Shown here piece by piece: positions 9,497 to 18,071 of a DNA stretch of 57,619 nt. Positions within the stretch are counted from its first letter, which is position 1, and every line of letters starts with the position of its first letter. The stretch comes from an uncultured Collinsella sp. (lineage in GTDB: Bacteria > Actinomycetota > Coriobacteriia > Coriobacteriales > Coriobacteriaceae): NCBI GenBank assembly GCA_958445895.1, contig CAUCTV010000007.1:1-57619 (forward strand). The letters run 5' to 3'. The translations under genes were made by a program, and so were the position numbers. Under the pieces are notes generated by a model. That model was not told where the DNA came from and did not search any database. It worked only from the letters and a program-made list of their open reading frames with translations.

Positions 9497-9541
9497 GCCA
9501 AAAATGATCCGTTTTCCTCCGTCCCCGGGGGATCATTTGGC
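9497..9541. repeat. Spacer hairpin module linking families C and D, copy 1
   Basis: GCCAAAAATGATCC pairs with GGGGATCATTTGGC across the loop GTTTTCCTCCGTCCCC. The same module is found at 16324, 32538 and 32777, each time beside a family C or D element. Confidence 0.75.
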
Positions 9542-9549
9542 GGCGCCAA

Positions 9550-9707
9550 CCACGAAATCGGCCCATCTACCACGTTTGACTCGATACCCCTGACCATGCC
9601 TTCGTTTTGAACAAAACCGCAGGCGTTCTACCTGCGGTTTTGTTTTCGCGTTTTTTGGCATGGTTGGGGGTAAGGGGATAAACGTAGTAGATGGGCCGAT
9701 TTCGTGG
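9550..9707. repeat. Palindromic element family D, copy 1 (158 bp)
   Basis: The arms are CCACGAAATCGGCCCATCTA and CCACGTTT on the left and AAACGTAG with TAGATGGGCCGATTTCGTGG on the right, 28 bases with one mismatch. Inside is a second hairpin, AAAACCGCAGG with CCTGCGGTTTT, and the pair CCATGCC and GGCATGG. The inner part resembles that of family C while the ends are different. Confidence 0.85.
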
Positions 9708-9735
9708 CGGCCCTTCCTCCCCTGCGCACAAAAGT

Positions 9736-9770
9736 GCCGCCACGGAGAAGGGAGACGTCTCCGTGGCGGC
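9736..9770. terminator. Hairpin downstream of the surface protein gene (distal)
   Basis: GCCGCCACGGAGA pairs perfectly with TCTCCGTGGCGGC across a nine-base loop. Read on the minus strand it is followed by ACTTTTGTG, a weak T-rich tail, so it is a plausible terminator for the surface protein gene. Confidence 0.55.
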
Positions 9771-9812
9771 TGGGGGTGGGGGTGGGGGCTATGTTCTGGC
9801 TTCCCGCCGGCC

Positions 9813-9836
9813 GCCCGGGGCCTTTTGGCCCCGGGC
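9813..9836. terminator. Hairpin downstream of the surface protein gene (proximal)
   Basis: GCCCGGGGCC pairs perfectly with GGCCCCGGGC across a four-base loop, starting 13 bases after the stop codon of the surface protein gene. There is no T run, so it may act together with the hairpin at 9736 or protect the 3' end. Confidence 0.5.
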
Positions 9837-9849
9837 GCTGTCGACGTGC

Positions 9850-12800
9850 CTAGCGCTTACGGATACCCCAGACCAGGGCTCCGACGCCGGCCATGGCGAT
9901 GACAAATGCCATAAGCAGAGCAGCAGCCTGCTGGTCGCCTGTGGTGGGCAGGAAACCCTTGACCGTCTTGACGATGTTCGTCACGGTCTTGGGCGCGCCG
10001 GGATCGGGCGTCGGCACGGGCGTCTCGGGCTTTTTGTACGTGTTGTTGAACACGATACCCTCGACGCTCCTGTCGCCCTTGGTAAAGGCGACGTTCGCCT
10101 TGAGGCTGCCCTCGCCGTCGTCGACCACGTTGACGGTCGCGGTAAAGACGGACTTGTCATAGGTCATACCGGCCTCGTCGCCCTTGACCTCGCTGATGGT
10201 GTAGACGTACGTACCGGGCTCGTCGTACTCGAACTTGTCGAAGTTGATCTTGCCGTCGGCATCGTTGGTGACGGTGGACTCGATGTCCTCGCCAACGAGC
10301 TTAAAGCTAAACTCGTCCTTCTTGAGCTCGCGTCCCTCGAGCACCTTGATGGCGCCGATGGAAACCTGCGTGGGCATGGCGTGATACTTGTTAGTAAAGC
10401 CAGCCGACTCGGTGGTTCCCTCGAGCTTGTGCGTCGCGGTCAGCGTGCCGTCGCCGTTGTCGGAGACGGTGGTCACGACGGTATAGGTCGCGCCGTCATA
10501 GGTGACGCCCTTGTACAGGCCGAGCGCGTTGGGGCAAGCCTCGCGCAGCGTGTACGTGTGCGTGCCGGGCGCCTCATAGTGGATCGGGCTCAGCGTAACG
10601 GTGCCGTTGGCGTCGTTGGTGCCGCTAGCGACAACCACGCCGTCCTCGAGCAGATCAAACGTGAACTCGCCGGCTGCAAGGTCGCGTCCGGTCAGATGCT
10701 TGACCGTCTTGACCTGATCGGTCACGGAAGAATCGGTGGGTGCCACGCTGTACGTGTTGGTGAACGTAAAGTCCGCACCGTCGCCGCCGTCGCGCTTGAC
10801 GCTCAGATGTCCAGCGCCGTCATCGGTCACGGTGTAGGAGACCTTGCGCGTTACGTTAGCGTCGTTGGTCACGCCAGGGGCGCTACCGGACTCGGTCACC
10901 GTATAGGTAAAGGTGTGCGAGCGCGGGGCGGTGGGGGCTGCGGGCTCGGACTCGTCCTTGGTCTCGTCACCGCTGGCGTCAGCGTCAACCTCGGCCTCGT
11001 CGGCGTTGGCTTCAGCGTTGTTCGATGCATCGCCAGAAGCGTTGTCCGTCACGCCCAGGGCGCGGTTGAGGTCATCGAGCGTAAAGTGGATCTTGCCAAA
11101 GTCCACGTTGCCGGCCGCGTCGTTGGTTGCGGTCGTGCGCTCGGGCATCGGGGCACCCGCCTCATCGGCGGCCACGGTAAAGATGAACTTACCCGTGATG
11201 TCTGCCGGGGTCAGGCCCTCGGCAGCCCGGAGCTTCTTGGTGCCGGCGAGCGCGGCGTCAACGGCATCGGCGCCGTAGACGTTCTCGAACAAGGGCTCGA
11301 TGCCACCGTAGTCGACCGTTGCCGTCAGGGTACCGTCACCGTTATCGACGACGATAACCTTAAAGCCAAAGTACCACGTTGTAGCAGAAACGCCGTTCGG
11401 CAGCCCGTGTATAGCTTCGTAGGCCGTGTAGTTAATGGTCCAAGCGAGCTTACCGTCCTTGTCGGTACGATGGGCAAGCCCAGCAGACTCAAGATCGGCA
11501 AGCATCTTGGTGTCGTAGTGCAGCGCATCAAAGCTCACGTGCCCGCCGATATTGGGCTTGAGATTTTCATAACCCACAAGCTCACCCTGATAGGCAATGC
11601 CGAACCAGAACTCGCCGTCGGCCATCGGGCGACCGGTCAGGGTCTTGGCGGCAACGACCTGAGCAACGGTGCCACCAGGTGCATCGGTCGTAGCGCTATA
11701 GCTGTTGACGAACGGGACCACGGCGCTCTCGACCGCAGCCGCGCCGGTCTTGTACTCGGTCACCAGCGTGCCCTCGGGACCGCCGGAGACGGTCGTCGTG
11801 GCGGTGAGCGTACCGGCGGTGTCGTCGGCGATAGCGATCGTCACGGTGCGCTCGGCATCGTCGTAGGTGTAACCGGGCTGGCCGTCATTCTTCTCGGCAA
11901 CGGTGTATGTAAAGGTCTTACCCGCGTCAGCCTGCGTAAACTTGACCTCATGGCCCGCCAGAATGTCAATCTGGCCGACTGTTCCCTCTATCGTTGCGGG
12001 GGACTCATAGTTGTTGGCCCCGGGCAGCAGGCCAAGTGCGCTAGCCGAATCATCGTCGGCGGGCGTCACGGTAAAGGTGAACTGGCCCTCGGTCATGGGG
12101 CGTCCGTAGAGGGTCTTGCTGAGCTTGAGGCCGCCGGCCGCGGCGTAATCGAGCTCAGTGCGGTACGTGTTGGTAAAGCGTCCGTTTTCCTTCTTAGTGA
12201 CGTTGGCGGTCAGGGTGCCATCGCTGTCCTCGGTCACGGTCACTTCGGCGGTTGCGACATGCGCGTCATACGTCATGCCGACCGTGCTGCCCGCGTTCTC
12301 GCGAATCTCGTACTTATAGGTTCCGGCAGCGGCGTAGTGGATCTTACCGAACTTGATGGCGGCGATGCCGTCCTTCGCGTCCCTCTTGCTCACGGTTACG
12401 GTTGCGGGATCGGGCAGCGGGGTGCCTTCGGGGGCGGTGATGGTAAAGCTGAACTCGTCCCCATCCGTCCAGTCGCGACCGTCAATAGCCTTGCTCAGGC
12501 CAAAGTCGAGCTCGGTCTCGAGCGGGGTCACGCTGTAGGTGTTCTTGAAGATCGCAGCCTCAGCATTCTTCAGAACATGCTGGGCGCTGAGCGTGCCGTC
12601 GCCGTTATCGGTGATGGTCGTCTCGATGGCGAACTTGGCGTCACTGTAGGTAATGCCCTTGCTGGTGGTTCCGCCCTTGACCTCGCGCAGCGTGTAAGCG
12701 TGCGTTCCGGCCTTGTCGTACTTCACGGCGCTCATCGTGATCTTGCCATCGGCGGCGTTCTTGCCGGTGGCGACGACCTTGGCGTCCTTGTCCCCGCCCT

Positions 12801-15800
12801 CGACGAGCTCGAAGGAGAACTCGCCCTCAGCCATGTCGCGGCCGGTCAGGAACTTGGTCGCGGTAATCTGTTCGGTGACGCTCGTCTCGACAGGCTTCAC
12901 GTTATAGGTATTGATGAACGCAAATGCCGCATCGCCGTCCGGCTTGTGGGATACGCTCAGATTACCCTTGCCGTCATCGGTCACGGTGTAGGAAACCTTG
13001 CGCGTGGCGTTAGCGTCGTTGGTCACGCCAGCGACCTCGCCAGACTCGGTCACGGTGTAGGTAAAGGTGTGCTCGCGCTTCTCGGGCTTCTCGCCCAGGG
13101 CCTTGTTAAGGTCGTCGAGCGTAAAGGTGATCTTGCCAAAGTCGACCTTGCCCTTGGCATCATTGGTCACGCTCGCGTTCGCGGGCATGGGTGCGCCCTC
13201 TTCACCGGTCACGGTAAAGGTGAACTTGCCGGCAATATCGGCCGGGGTCAAGCCATCAGGAACCTGCAGGTTCTTCTTACCCACGAGCGATGCCGCGACG
13301 GGCGTGGCGGTGTAGGAGTTCTCGAACTTAATGCTCTTAACGTCCTCGGCGGCGCCCTGCAGCTCGTGCGTAGCCACCAGCTGGCCCTTGTTGTTATCGC
13401 TGATGGTCGTCACGATGGTGTAGGTCGTGCCATCGTAGGTGATGCCGCCGGCATTGCCCTTGACCTCGTGCAGCGTGTAGATGTGCTGACCGATCTCGGT
13501 GTACTTGATAGCCTTGAACGTAACGTTGCCGTTGGCGTCATTCTTGACGGTCTCGATAACCTTCGCGTCTTCGCCGAGACCCTCGCGCAGCTCAAAGCTG
13601 AACTCGCCGGCCTTGAGGTCGCGTCCGGTCAGGACCTTGGTCACCTTGATCTTGTCGGTGACGCTTGAATCGACGGAATTTGCAGCGTAGGTGTTCTTGA
13701 ACTCAGTCTCGCCCGAAGTCACCTGTACGTCAGCGCTGAGCTCACCCTTCTTGTTGGGCGTTACCGTCACGGTGACCTCCGCGACGTTCTTGCTGTAGGC
13801 AATGCCGCCAACCGTAGTCCCGGCGTTCTTTTCGCTGACCCTGTAGACGTACGTGCCGGGCTCGGTGTATTTGATCGTGCCGAAGTCGATGACAGCCTTA
13901 CCCTTGTCGTCCAGATCGTCCTTGGTCACAGACGCGGTCACGGGCGCTGTCGCGGACTCGGGTATCGGGGCACCGTTCTCGGACGTCAGCCCAAACTCAA
14001 ACGTGTCCTCCTTCGTCCAGTCGCGGCCCTCGAGTACCTTGGTCAGGTCAAAGCCGGCCTTGGTATCCTTGGTATCCACCGTTACCGGCGTCATGTCGTA
14101 CTTATAGCTGATCTTGCCGTTGTTGCCCAGGTAGGAGTTGACATGCGTCGCGGTCGCCTTGGCGGATATGTTGTTCCACTTGGGATTGAGTACGTCGGTC
14201 GCGGTATCGGTTTTGTTGCCGCCCACGCTCTCCTTGGTGGTGTGGAGCTCATCGATAAAGGCCAGGCGTGCGGTTCCCACAGTAAACACCAAGTTACCGT
14301 TCTCATCGGGAACAATCGCGCCGTCGAACTTCGCGGCGTCGCCGCCGATAAACTCGATGACGGCGGTGGCGGGCTTGGCCTCGCCGTTCTCGCCCTGCTC
14401 TTCAAACTTATCCTTGTAGTAATAGGTGCCGGTATCTGCCAGCGAATTCTTTGCGGGCTGCGTGCATTCCTTATCCGTGTAAATAGGAGTCTGCTTCTGG
14501 AAGTAGTAGTAGCGGTTGGTGTCGGCGGGTTCAAAGGTCGCAACCGTATCGCCCATCGCACCGTCGCTCCACTTGTTCGCAAAGAAGTTCACGGTCTTGG
14601 TGCCGTCAACGACGGTCGTATTATGCTCGATGTAATCCTTGAGCCCCGCTACCTTCTCGGGCGTAAACAGGTTGTCGAGTGCGACCTTCTTCACGCTCGA
14701 GGCATACTTCACCTGGATGGGCTTAACGGTATCGACCGAAAGCTTGCCGTCTACGGTCTTAAAGTGACTCAGCGGAATCAACGACGCGGGAATGTTGACC
14801 GTTACGATATCGCCCTTCTGGGGATTGTCGTCGCCGGCACGCTGCACGGTAATGAGCAGGTCTTTTGCCTTGCCATCGAACTCGTACGTATCGGTCTTGG
14901 TTTCTTTGTTGACCGTCTTGCTCGGATTGGTAAACGGCGTGCCGTTGATGACGACCTCGGTGAAGCTGTCGACCTGCATAAAGTCGCCCAGCTCATCGGT
15001 AAACGTGATGTAGCCGGACTTGGTCTCGTCGTAGCCCTTGTGGATTTCGGTCGGATAAGGCGGCTCCGACGTAATGGCCTGCGAGATGTCGTCGAAGACC
15101 TTCTTGAGCTCTTCTGCATTGGTCGCCGACTTGTAGTAGTCGGAGTTTTCCGCGCGTGTGCCGTGGGTATCCCATGCCGTGGCATTGGGATAGTTGCTCG
15201 AAACGGCATGCATGAACTTGTTTACGTCGCTCGTCCCCTTTTTCGAGGGATCGTCAGCAGGATTCGCCCCACTAAAGATGCCAATGGCATAGATGGTTGC
15301 CTTGCTGTCCTTCATCTTCTTGGCAGCCGTCACAGCATCGTTAGCGACGTCAGAGTCGAACGTGTTGCCACTCGTTGGCTTGCCGTCGGTAAAGAACACA
15401 ACGATCTTCTTGGCATCTGCGCGACCAGAAGTGATATCCCCGGCCAATTCCAGACCATAGTCGGCACGCGTGGCACCGCTTGGCTTGATTCCAGCAACTG
15501 TATCCTCAAGAACTTTCACGTTGCCGCCAGAGCAATCGGTCAAGTCTTTCATAACCTGTGTGTAATTGTAGGTGTATCCTCCGTCACGATACGTATCGTT
15601 GCCGATCTTGCTGGACTTCTTGCCCGCAAACTTAACGATAGCAACCTTATGCTGCCTATCGACACCCTCGATACCCTCGTTTTGCTTGGCGATGGTATTG
15701 ATAAAGCTGTTCGCAGCGCTCTTCAGTGCATCGATACGCTTGGTGGAATCTCTGCCACCCATAGGATCATCCATCGAGCCGGAGGCATCCAGCACCATCA

Positions 15801-16149
15801 CGATGTCGAGTGGCGTGGTGACTGTCACGGTTGAATTAGACGTCGAGGACATCGCCGAAAGCGTGGTCAAAAAGTCCGACTCTTCGTTTTCCCCGGTTGC
15901 CTTGACCGTCTTGTCGGTCCAGATTCGACCGACGTTTTGAGTCGTTACCTTATTGCCACCGTGGCCAGCTGCCCAGATTTCCCAGCGACCGCTGGTATCG
16001 GGGTCGACGACCTTTCCGGTCATTTTCGGTCCGTCCATTCCGGTGCTGGACCTGGCGTTGGCCTCGGGCAGCATGGCAAATGCTGCAGCCGGCAACACCA
16101 GCACTACGGCCAGTATCACCGCCAAGAGACCCCTCGTGTACTTACTCAT
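9850..16149 (-). CDS. LPXTG-anchored surface protein with VWA domain and ten FctA/Spy0128-like domains
   Basis: A 2099-residue surface protein. A signal peptide occupies about residues 1-33. A von Willebrand factor A domain (about 113-360) keeps the metal-site motifs DASGS at 121-125, the Thr in SGATRADYG near 228 and TDG at 254-256. After a spacer region (360-690) come ten tandem domains (about 690-2030) of the pilin isopeptide type, each opening with a K-x-L-x-G-R-like strand and closing with F-x-N-T-Y or a variant, which in this family supply the Lys and Asn that form internal isopeptide bonds. One domain carries an acidic insert near 1700-1740. The protein ends with a Pro-rich stalk, LPTTG at 2067-2071, a membrane helix and RKR, so sortase would attach it to the wall. 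A role as adhesin or pilus-tip protein is inferred. No sortase or other pilin gene is adjacent. Confidence 0.93.
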   Translation of the reverse strand: MSKYTRGLLAVILAVVLVLPAAAFAMLPEANARSSTGMDGPKMTGKVVDPDTSGRWEIWAAGHGGNKVTTQNVGRIWTDKTVKATGENEESDFLTTLSAMSSTSNSTVTVTTPLDIVMVLDASGSMDDPMGGRDSTKRIDALKSAANSFINTIAKQNEGIEGVDRQHKVAIVKFAGKKSSKIGNDTYRDGGYTYNYTQVMKDLTDCSGGNVKVLEDTVAGIKPSGATRADYGLELAGDITSGRADAKKIVVFFTDGKPTSGNTFDSDVANDAVTAAKKMKDSKATIYAIGIFSGANPADDPSKKGTSDVNKFMHAVSSNYPNATAWDTHGTRAENSDYYKSATNAEELKKVFDDISQAITSEPPYPTEIHKGYDETKSGYITFTDELGDFMQVDSFTEVVINGTPFTNPSKTVNKETKTDTYEFDGKAKDLLITVQRAGDDNPQKGDIVTVNIPASLIPLSHFKTVDGKLSVDTVKPIQVKYASSVKKVALDNLFTPEKVAGLKDYIEHNTTVVDGTKTVNFFANKWSDGAMGDTVATFEPADTNRYYYFQKQTPIYTDKECTQPAKNSLADTGTYYYKDKFEEQGENGEAKPATAVIEFIGGDAAKFDGAIVPDENGNLVFTVGTARLAFIDELHTTKESVGGNKTDTATDVLNPKWNNISAKATATHVNSYLGNNGKISYKYDMTPVTVDTKDTKAGFDLTKVLEGRDWTKEDTFEFGLTSENGAPIPESATAPVTASVTKDDLDDKGKAVIDFGTIKYTEPGTYVYRVSEKNAGTTVGGIAYSKNVAEVTVTVTPNKKGELSADVQVTSGETEFKNTYAANSVDSSVTDKIKVTKVLTGRDLKAGEFSFELREGLGEDAKVIETVKNDANGNVTFKAIKYTEIGQHIYTLHEVKGNAGGITYDGTTYTIVTTISDNNKGQLVATHELQGAAEDVKSIKFENSYTATPVAASLVGKKNLQVPDGLTPADIAGKFTFTVTGEEGAPMPANASVTNDAKGKVDFGKITFTLDDLNKALGEKPEKREHTFTYTVTESGEVAGVTNDANATRKVSYTVTDDGKGNLSVSHKPDGDAAFAFINTYNVKPVETSVTEQITATKFLTGRDMAEGEFSFELVEGGDKDAKVVATGKNAADGKITMSAVKYDKAGTHAYTLREVKGGTTSKGITYSDAKFAIETTITDNGDGTLSAQHVLKNAEAAIFKNTYSVTPLETELDFGLSKAIDGRDWTDGDEFSFTITAPEGTPLPDPATVTVSKRDAKDGIAAIKFGKIHYAAAGTYKYEIRENAGSTVGMTYDAHVATAEVTVTEDSDGTLTANVTKKENGRFTNTYRTELDYAAAGGLKLSKTLYGRPMTEGQFTFTVTPADDDSASALGLLPGANNYESPATIEGTVGQIDILAGHEVKFTQADAGKTFTYTVAEKNDGQPGYTYDDAERTVTIAIADDTAGTLTATTTVSGGPEGTLVTEYKTGAAAVESAVVPFVNSYSATTDAPGGTVAQVVAAKTLTGRPMADGEFWFGIAYQGELVGYENLKPNIGGHVSFDALHYDTKMLADLESAGLAHRTDKDGKLAWTINYTAYEAIHGLPNGVSATTWYFGFKVIVVDNGDGTLTATVDYGGIEPLFENVYGADAVDAALAGTKKLRAAEGLTPADITGKFIFTVAADEAGAPMPERTTATNDAAGNVDFGKIHFTLDDLNRALGVTDNASGDASNNAEANADEAEVDADASGDETKDESEPAAPTAPRSHTFTYTVTESGSAPGVTNDANVTRKVSYTVTDDGAGHLSVKRDGGDGADFTFTNTYSVAPTDSSVTDQVKTVKHLTGRDLAAGEFTFDLLEDGVVVASGTNDANGTVTLSPIHYEAPGTHTYTLREACPNALGLYKGVTYDGATYTVVTTVSDNGDGTLTATHKLEGTTESAGFTNKYHAMPTQVSIGAIKVLEGRELKKDEFSFKLVGEDIESTVTNDADGKINFDKFEYDEPGTYVYTISEVKGDEAGMTYDKSVFTATVNVVDDGEGSLKANVAFTKGDRSVEGIVFNNTYKKPETPVPTPDPGAPKTVTNIVKTVKGFLPTTGDQQAAALLMAFVIAMAGVGALVWGIRKR

Positions 16150-16201
16150 CGCGTCTCCCTTCTCGCGGTCTCAGACCTTGCATCAGCCTAAAGTTACGGA
16201 A

Positions 16202-16281
16202 TGAGACACAATTAGGGCAGGTGACACATGTTCCAGATTCGGTTTTGAGCGTGAGACAAATGTCTCACCAAAGTTGAGACA
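16202..16281 (-). promoter_or_regulatory. Candidate operator array upstream of the surface protein gene
   Basis: A perfect inverted repeat, GTGAGACA and TGTCTCAC separated by two bases, lies at 16251-16268. Single TGAGACA half-sites flank it at 16202-16208 and 16275-16281, and a looser GTGACACATGT lies near 16221. The array starts 53 bases before the ATG of the surface protein gene, and no other gene start is nearby. Repeated half-sites around a palindrome suggest a dimeric repressor or activator, possibly tied to phase-variable or environmental control of the surface protein. Confidence 0.5.
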
Positions 16282-16323
16282 CGGCATTTTCGCAGGAAAA
16301 TAGGTGCGACTCGGAGCCGACAG

Positions 16324-16361
16324 GCCAAAATGATCCGTTTCCCTCTGTCCATAGGAGATCA
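16324..16361. repeat. Spacer hairpin module, copy 2
   Basis: GGCCAAAATGATCCGTTT, a CTCTGTCC loop and GGAGATCA match the module at 9497, with weaker pairing. It lies 27 bases from family C copy 2; no family D element is present here. The gap 16150-16628 otherwise holds the operator array, this module, the C element and a hairpin, with no gene. Confidence 0.65.
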
Positions 16362-16388
16362 AGGGCTGTTACGAATATGATGTCATTT

Positions 16389-16542
16389 CAAAACTATGCC
16401 GGATTACGGGGCTAAAGTCGAGGCCCTCATCCATACCTTCATTTTTTGAAAAACGGCAGGCTATCTACCTGCGGTTTTGTTTTTGCGATTTTCTGTATGG
16501 TCGGAGATTCGCTATCCAGCCCCGTAATCCGGCATAGTTTTG
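16389..16542. repeat. Palindromic element family C, copy 2 (154 bp)
   Basis: The arms are CAAAACTATGCCGGATTACG at 16389 and CCGTAATCCGGCATAGTTTT ending near 16541, a near-perfect 25-base inverted repeat. Compared with copies 1 and 3 (GGTTTACGGGG) one base in each arm has changed in a matching way (GGATTACGGGG), so pairing is kept. The interior has CTATCTACCTGCGGTTTTG. Confidence 0.87.
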
Positions 16543-16573
16543 TTCGCGGCGGCTCGCCCGCGCCTTCACGCGC

Positions 16574-16607
16574 GGGGCCGGTGGGGCAATTTTGCCCCAC
16601 CGGCCCC
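16574..16607. terminator. Perfect hairpin downstream of the hydrogenase operon
   Basis: GGGGCCGGTGGGGCAA and TTGCCCCACCGGCCCC form a perfect 16-base-pair stem with a two-base loop, starting 21 bases after the echF stop codon. There is no T run on the minus-strand side, so it may work as a processing or stability stem as much as a terminator. Confidence 0.6.
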
Positions 16608-16628
16608 TATTCCAGCTCTGTTCTAGCG

Positions 16629-16970
16629 CTATTCCGGCTTGGTTTCTACCGTGGGAGTCTTGTCCGCTGCGACTGGGGTGCGGGCGGTGTCCATAGTCAG
16701 ACAGTGCTTGGGGCAGCTCTCGATGCACTCACCGCACACCACGCAGGCATACGGGTCGATCGACCACGTTCCACCCTTGCGATCGACTGCGAGCGCGCCC
16801 GCCGGACAGCGACGCGCACACATGCCGCAGCAGATGCACGCGTCCATGTCATTGACGATATGCCCGCGCAGGCGCTCGGGCGCCGTCAGCTTCTCCTGCG
16901 GATAGCACACCGTGACCGGCTGCTTGACCATAGAACCCAAGGCCGTCTTGGCAAATGTCAGTAAACTCAT
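16629..16970 (-). CDS. echF: Ech hydrogenase ferredoxin subunit EchF
   Basis: A 113-residue iron-sulfur subunit with two 4Fe-4S motifs: Cys45, 48, 51 and 55 (CICCGMCARRCP) and Cys76, 79, 82 and 86 (CVVCGECIESCP). It corresponds to EchF/NuoI and would pass electrons from soluble ferredoxin to the small subunit EchC. It is the last gene of the operon, seven bases after echE. The tail after residue 95 is Thr/Pro/Lys-rich and not part of the fold. The gene order A-B-C-D-E-F seen in known Ech operons is kept here. Confidence 0.9.
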   Translation of the reverse strand: MSLLTFAKTALGSMVKQPVTVCYPQEKLTAPERLRGHIVNDMDACICCGMCARRCPAGALAVDRKGGTWSIDPYACVVCGECIESCPKHCLTMDTARTPVAADKTPTVETKPE

Positions 16971-16977
16971 GCCGCGC

Positions 16978-18066
16978 CTACCTTTCCGTGCAGCTAATGC
17001 AGGGGTCGATGGTCAGGATAATCATGGGCACGTTGGCAAGGAGCACGCCCTGCAGCGCATGTGTCAGACCCGCCAGGTTCTGCGACGTCGGCGTGCGCAC
17101 GCGGAAGCGGTCCAGGTTCTTGGTGCCGTTACCGCGCACATAGTAGTACGCCTCGCCGCGCGGCTGCTCAATCACAACCTCGCCGCGTGCGCCGTCGGCC
17201 GGCGTAAGCTTGGTGCGCCCGCCGATCCCGTCGTGCGGAATCTTGCCCACAAGCTCCTTGATGATGTCCATGGCCTGCGTGACCTCGGCACAGCGCACCT
17301 GGCAGCGGGCATAGCAATCGCCATCGGTAGCAACGATGGGCTCAAACGCAGCCAAGTCCGCATAGGCACCGTCACCGAACATGCGCACGTCGTAGTCCAC
17401 GCCCGAGGCGCGACCAAACGGGCCGACCATCGACAGATCCAGCGCGTCCTTCTTGCTGATCACGCCCACGCCATGCAGGCGCTCGCCGCAGCTGTCATCG
17501 TCCAAAAACGTATGCACCAGGGCCTCGTAGTCGGGGCGCATGGCATCGAGCGTCTGGACAATGCCCGCCAGCTCGGAGTCCTCGATATCGTGCTTAAGGC
17601 CGCCGATCTCGTTAATCGACAGAATCACGCGACCGCCGCAAGTGCTCTCAAAGATCTTGAGAATCTGCTCGCGCAGCGTCCACGAACGATAGAACAGCGC
17701 CTCGAAGCCAAAGGCATCGGCGAGCAGGCCCAGCCACAGCAGGTGCGAGTGAATGCGCGAAAGCTCGTGCAAAATGGTGCGGATATACTGCACGCGGCCG
17801 GGCACCTCGATGCCGAGCATGCGCTCGCAGGCGCTGGCATAGCCGCAGCTGTGGCCCACGGCGCAGATGCCGCAAATGCGCTCGGCGATGTAGCCAAACT
17901 GATGCATGTCGCGCTTTTCGGTGAGCTTCTCGAGCCCGCGGTGCACAAAGCCGATCTGCGGAATTGCCTCAATGACGCGGTCGTCATCGATCACCAGGTC
18001 CAGATGAAGCGGCTCGGGCAGCACTGGGTGCTGCGGGCCAAACGGAATAACGGAGCGATGTGCCAT
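16978..18066 (-). CDS. echE: Ech [NiFe]-hydrogenase large subunit EchE
   Basis: A 362-residue catalytic subunit of the NuoD/hydrogenase large-subunit family. Both nickel-binding CxxC pairs are present, Cys65/Cys68 in ERICGICAVGHS and Cys356/Cys359 in DPCISC, so this is a true [NiFe]-hydrogenase rather than a complex I subunit, in which they are lost. The chain ends three residues after the last cysteine, so there is no C-terminal peptide to be cut off by a maturation protease, as in other Ech and CooH proteins. It would reduce protons with electrons from ferredoxin at the inner face of the membrane. No hyp maturation genes are in the window. Confidence 0.95.
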   Translation of the reverse strand: MAHRSVIPFGPQHPVLPEPLHLDLVIDDDRVIEAIPQIGFVHRGLEKLTEKRDMHQFGYIAERICGICAVGHSCGYASACERMLGIEVPGRVQYIRTILHELSRIHSHLLWLGLLADAFGFEALFYRSWTLREQILKIFESTCGGRVILSINEIGGLKHDIEDSELAGIVQTLDAMRPDYEALVHTFLDDDSCGERLHGVGVISKKDALDLSMVGPFGRASGVDYDVRMFGDGAYADLAAFEPIVATDGDCYARCQVRCAEVTQAMDIIKELVGKIPHDGIGGRTKLTPADGARGEVVIEQPRGEAYYYVRGNGTKNLDRFRVRTPTSQNLAGLTHALQGVLLANVPMIILTIDPCISCTER

Positions 18067-18071
18067 GGACC

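Noticed and set aside
9691..13668. A 1325-codon open frame on the plus strand opposite the surface protein gene
   Set aside because: It is a shadow of the repetitive, high-GC minus-strand gene, which has a signal peptide, VWA motifs and LPTTG; the plus-strand product shows no recognisable domain.
9850..14100. A repeat array that might be CRISPR
   Set aside because: The periodicity is in the protein (domains of over 100 residues), with diverged DNA and no short identical repeats with spacers.
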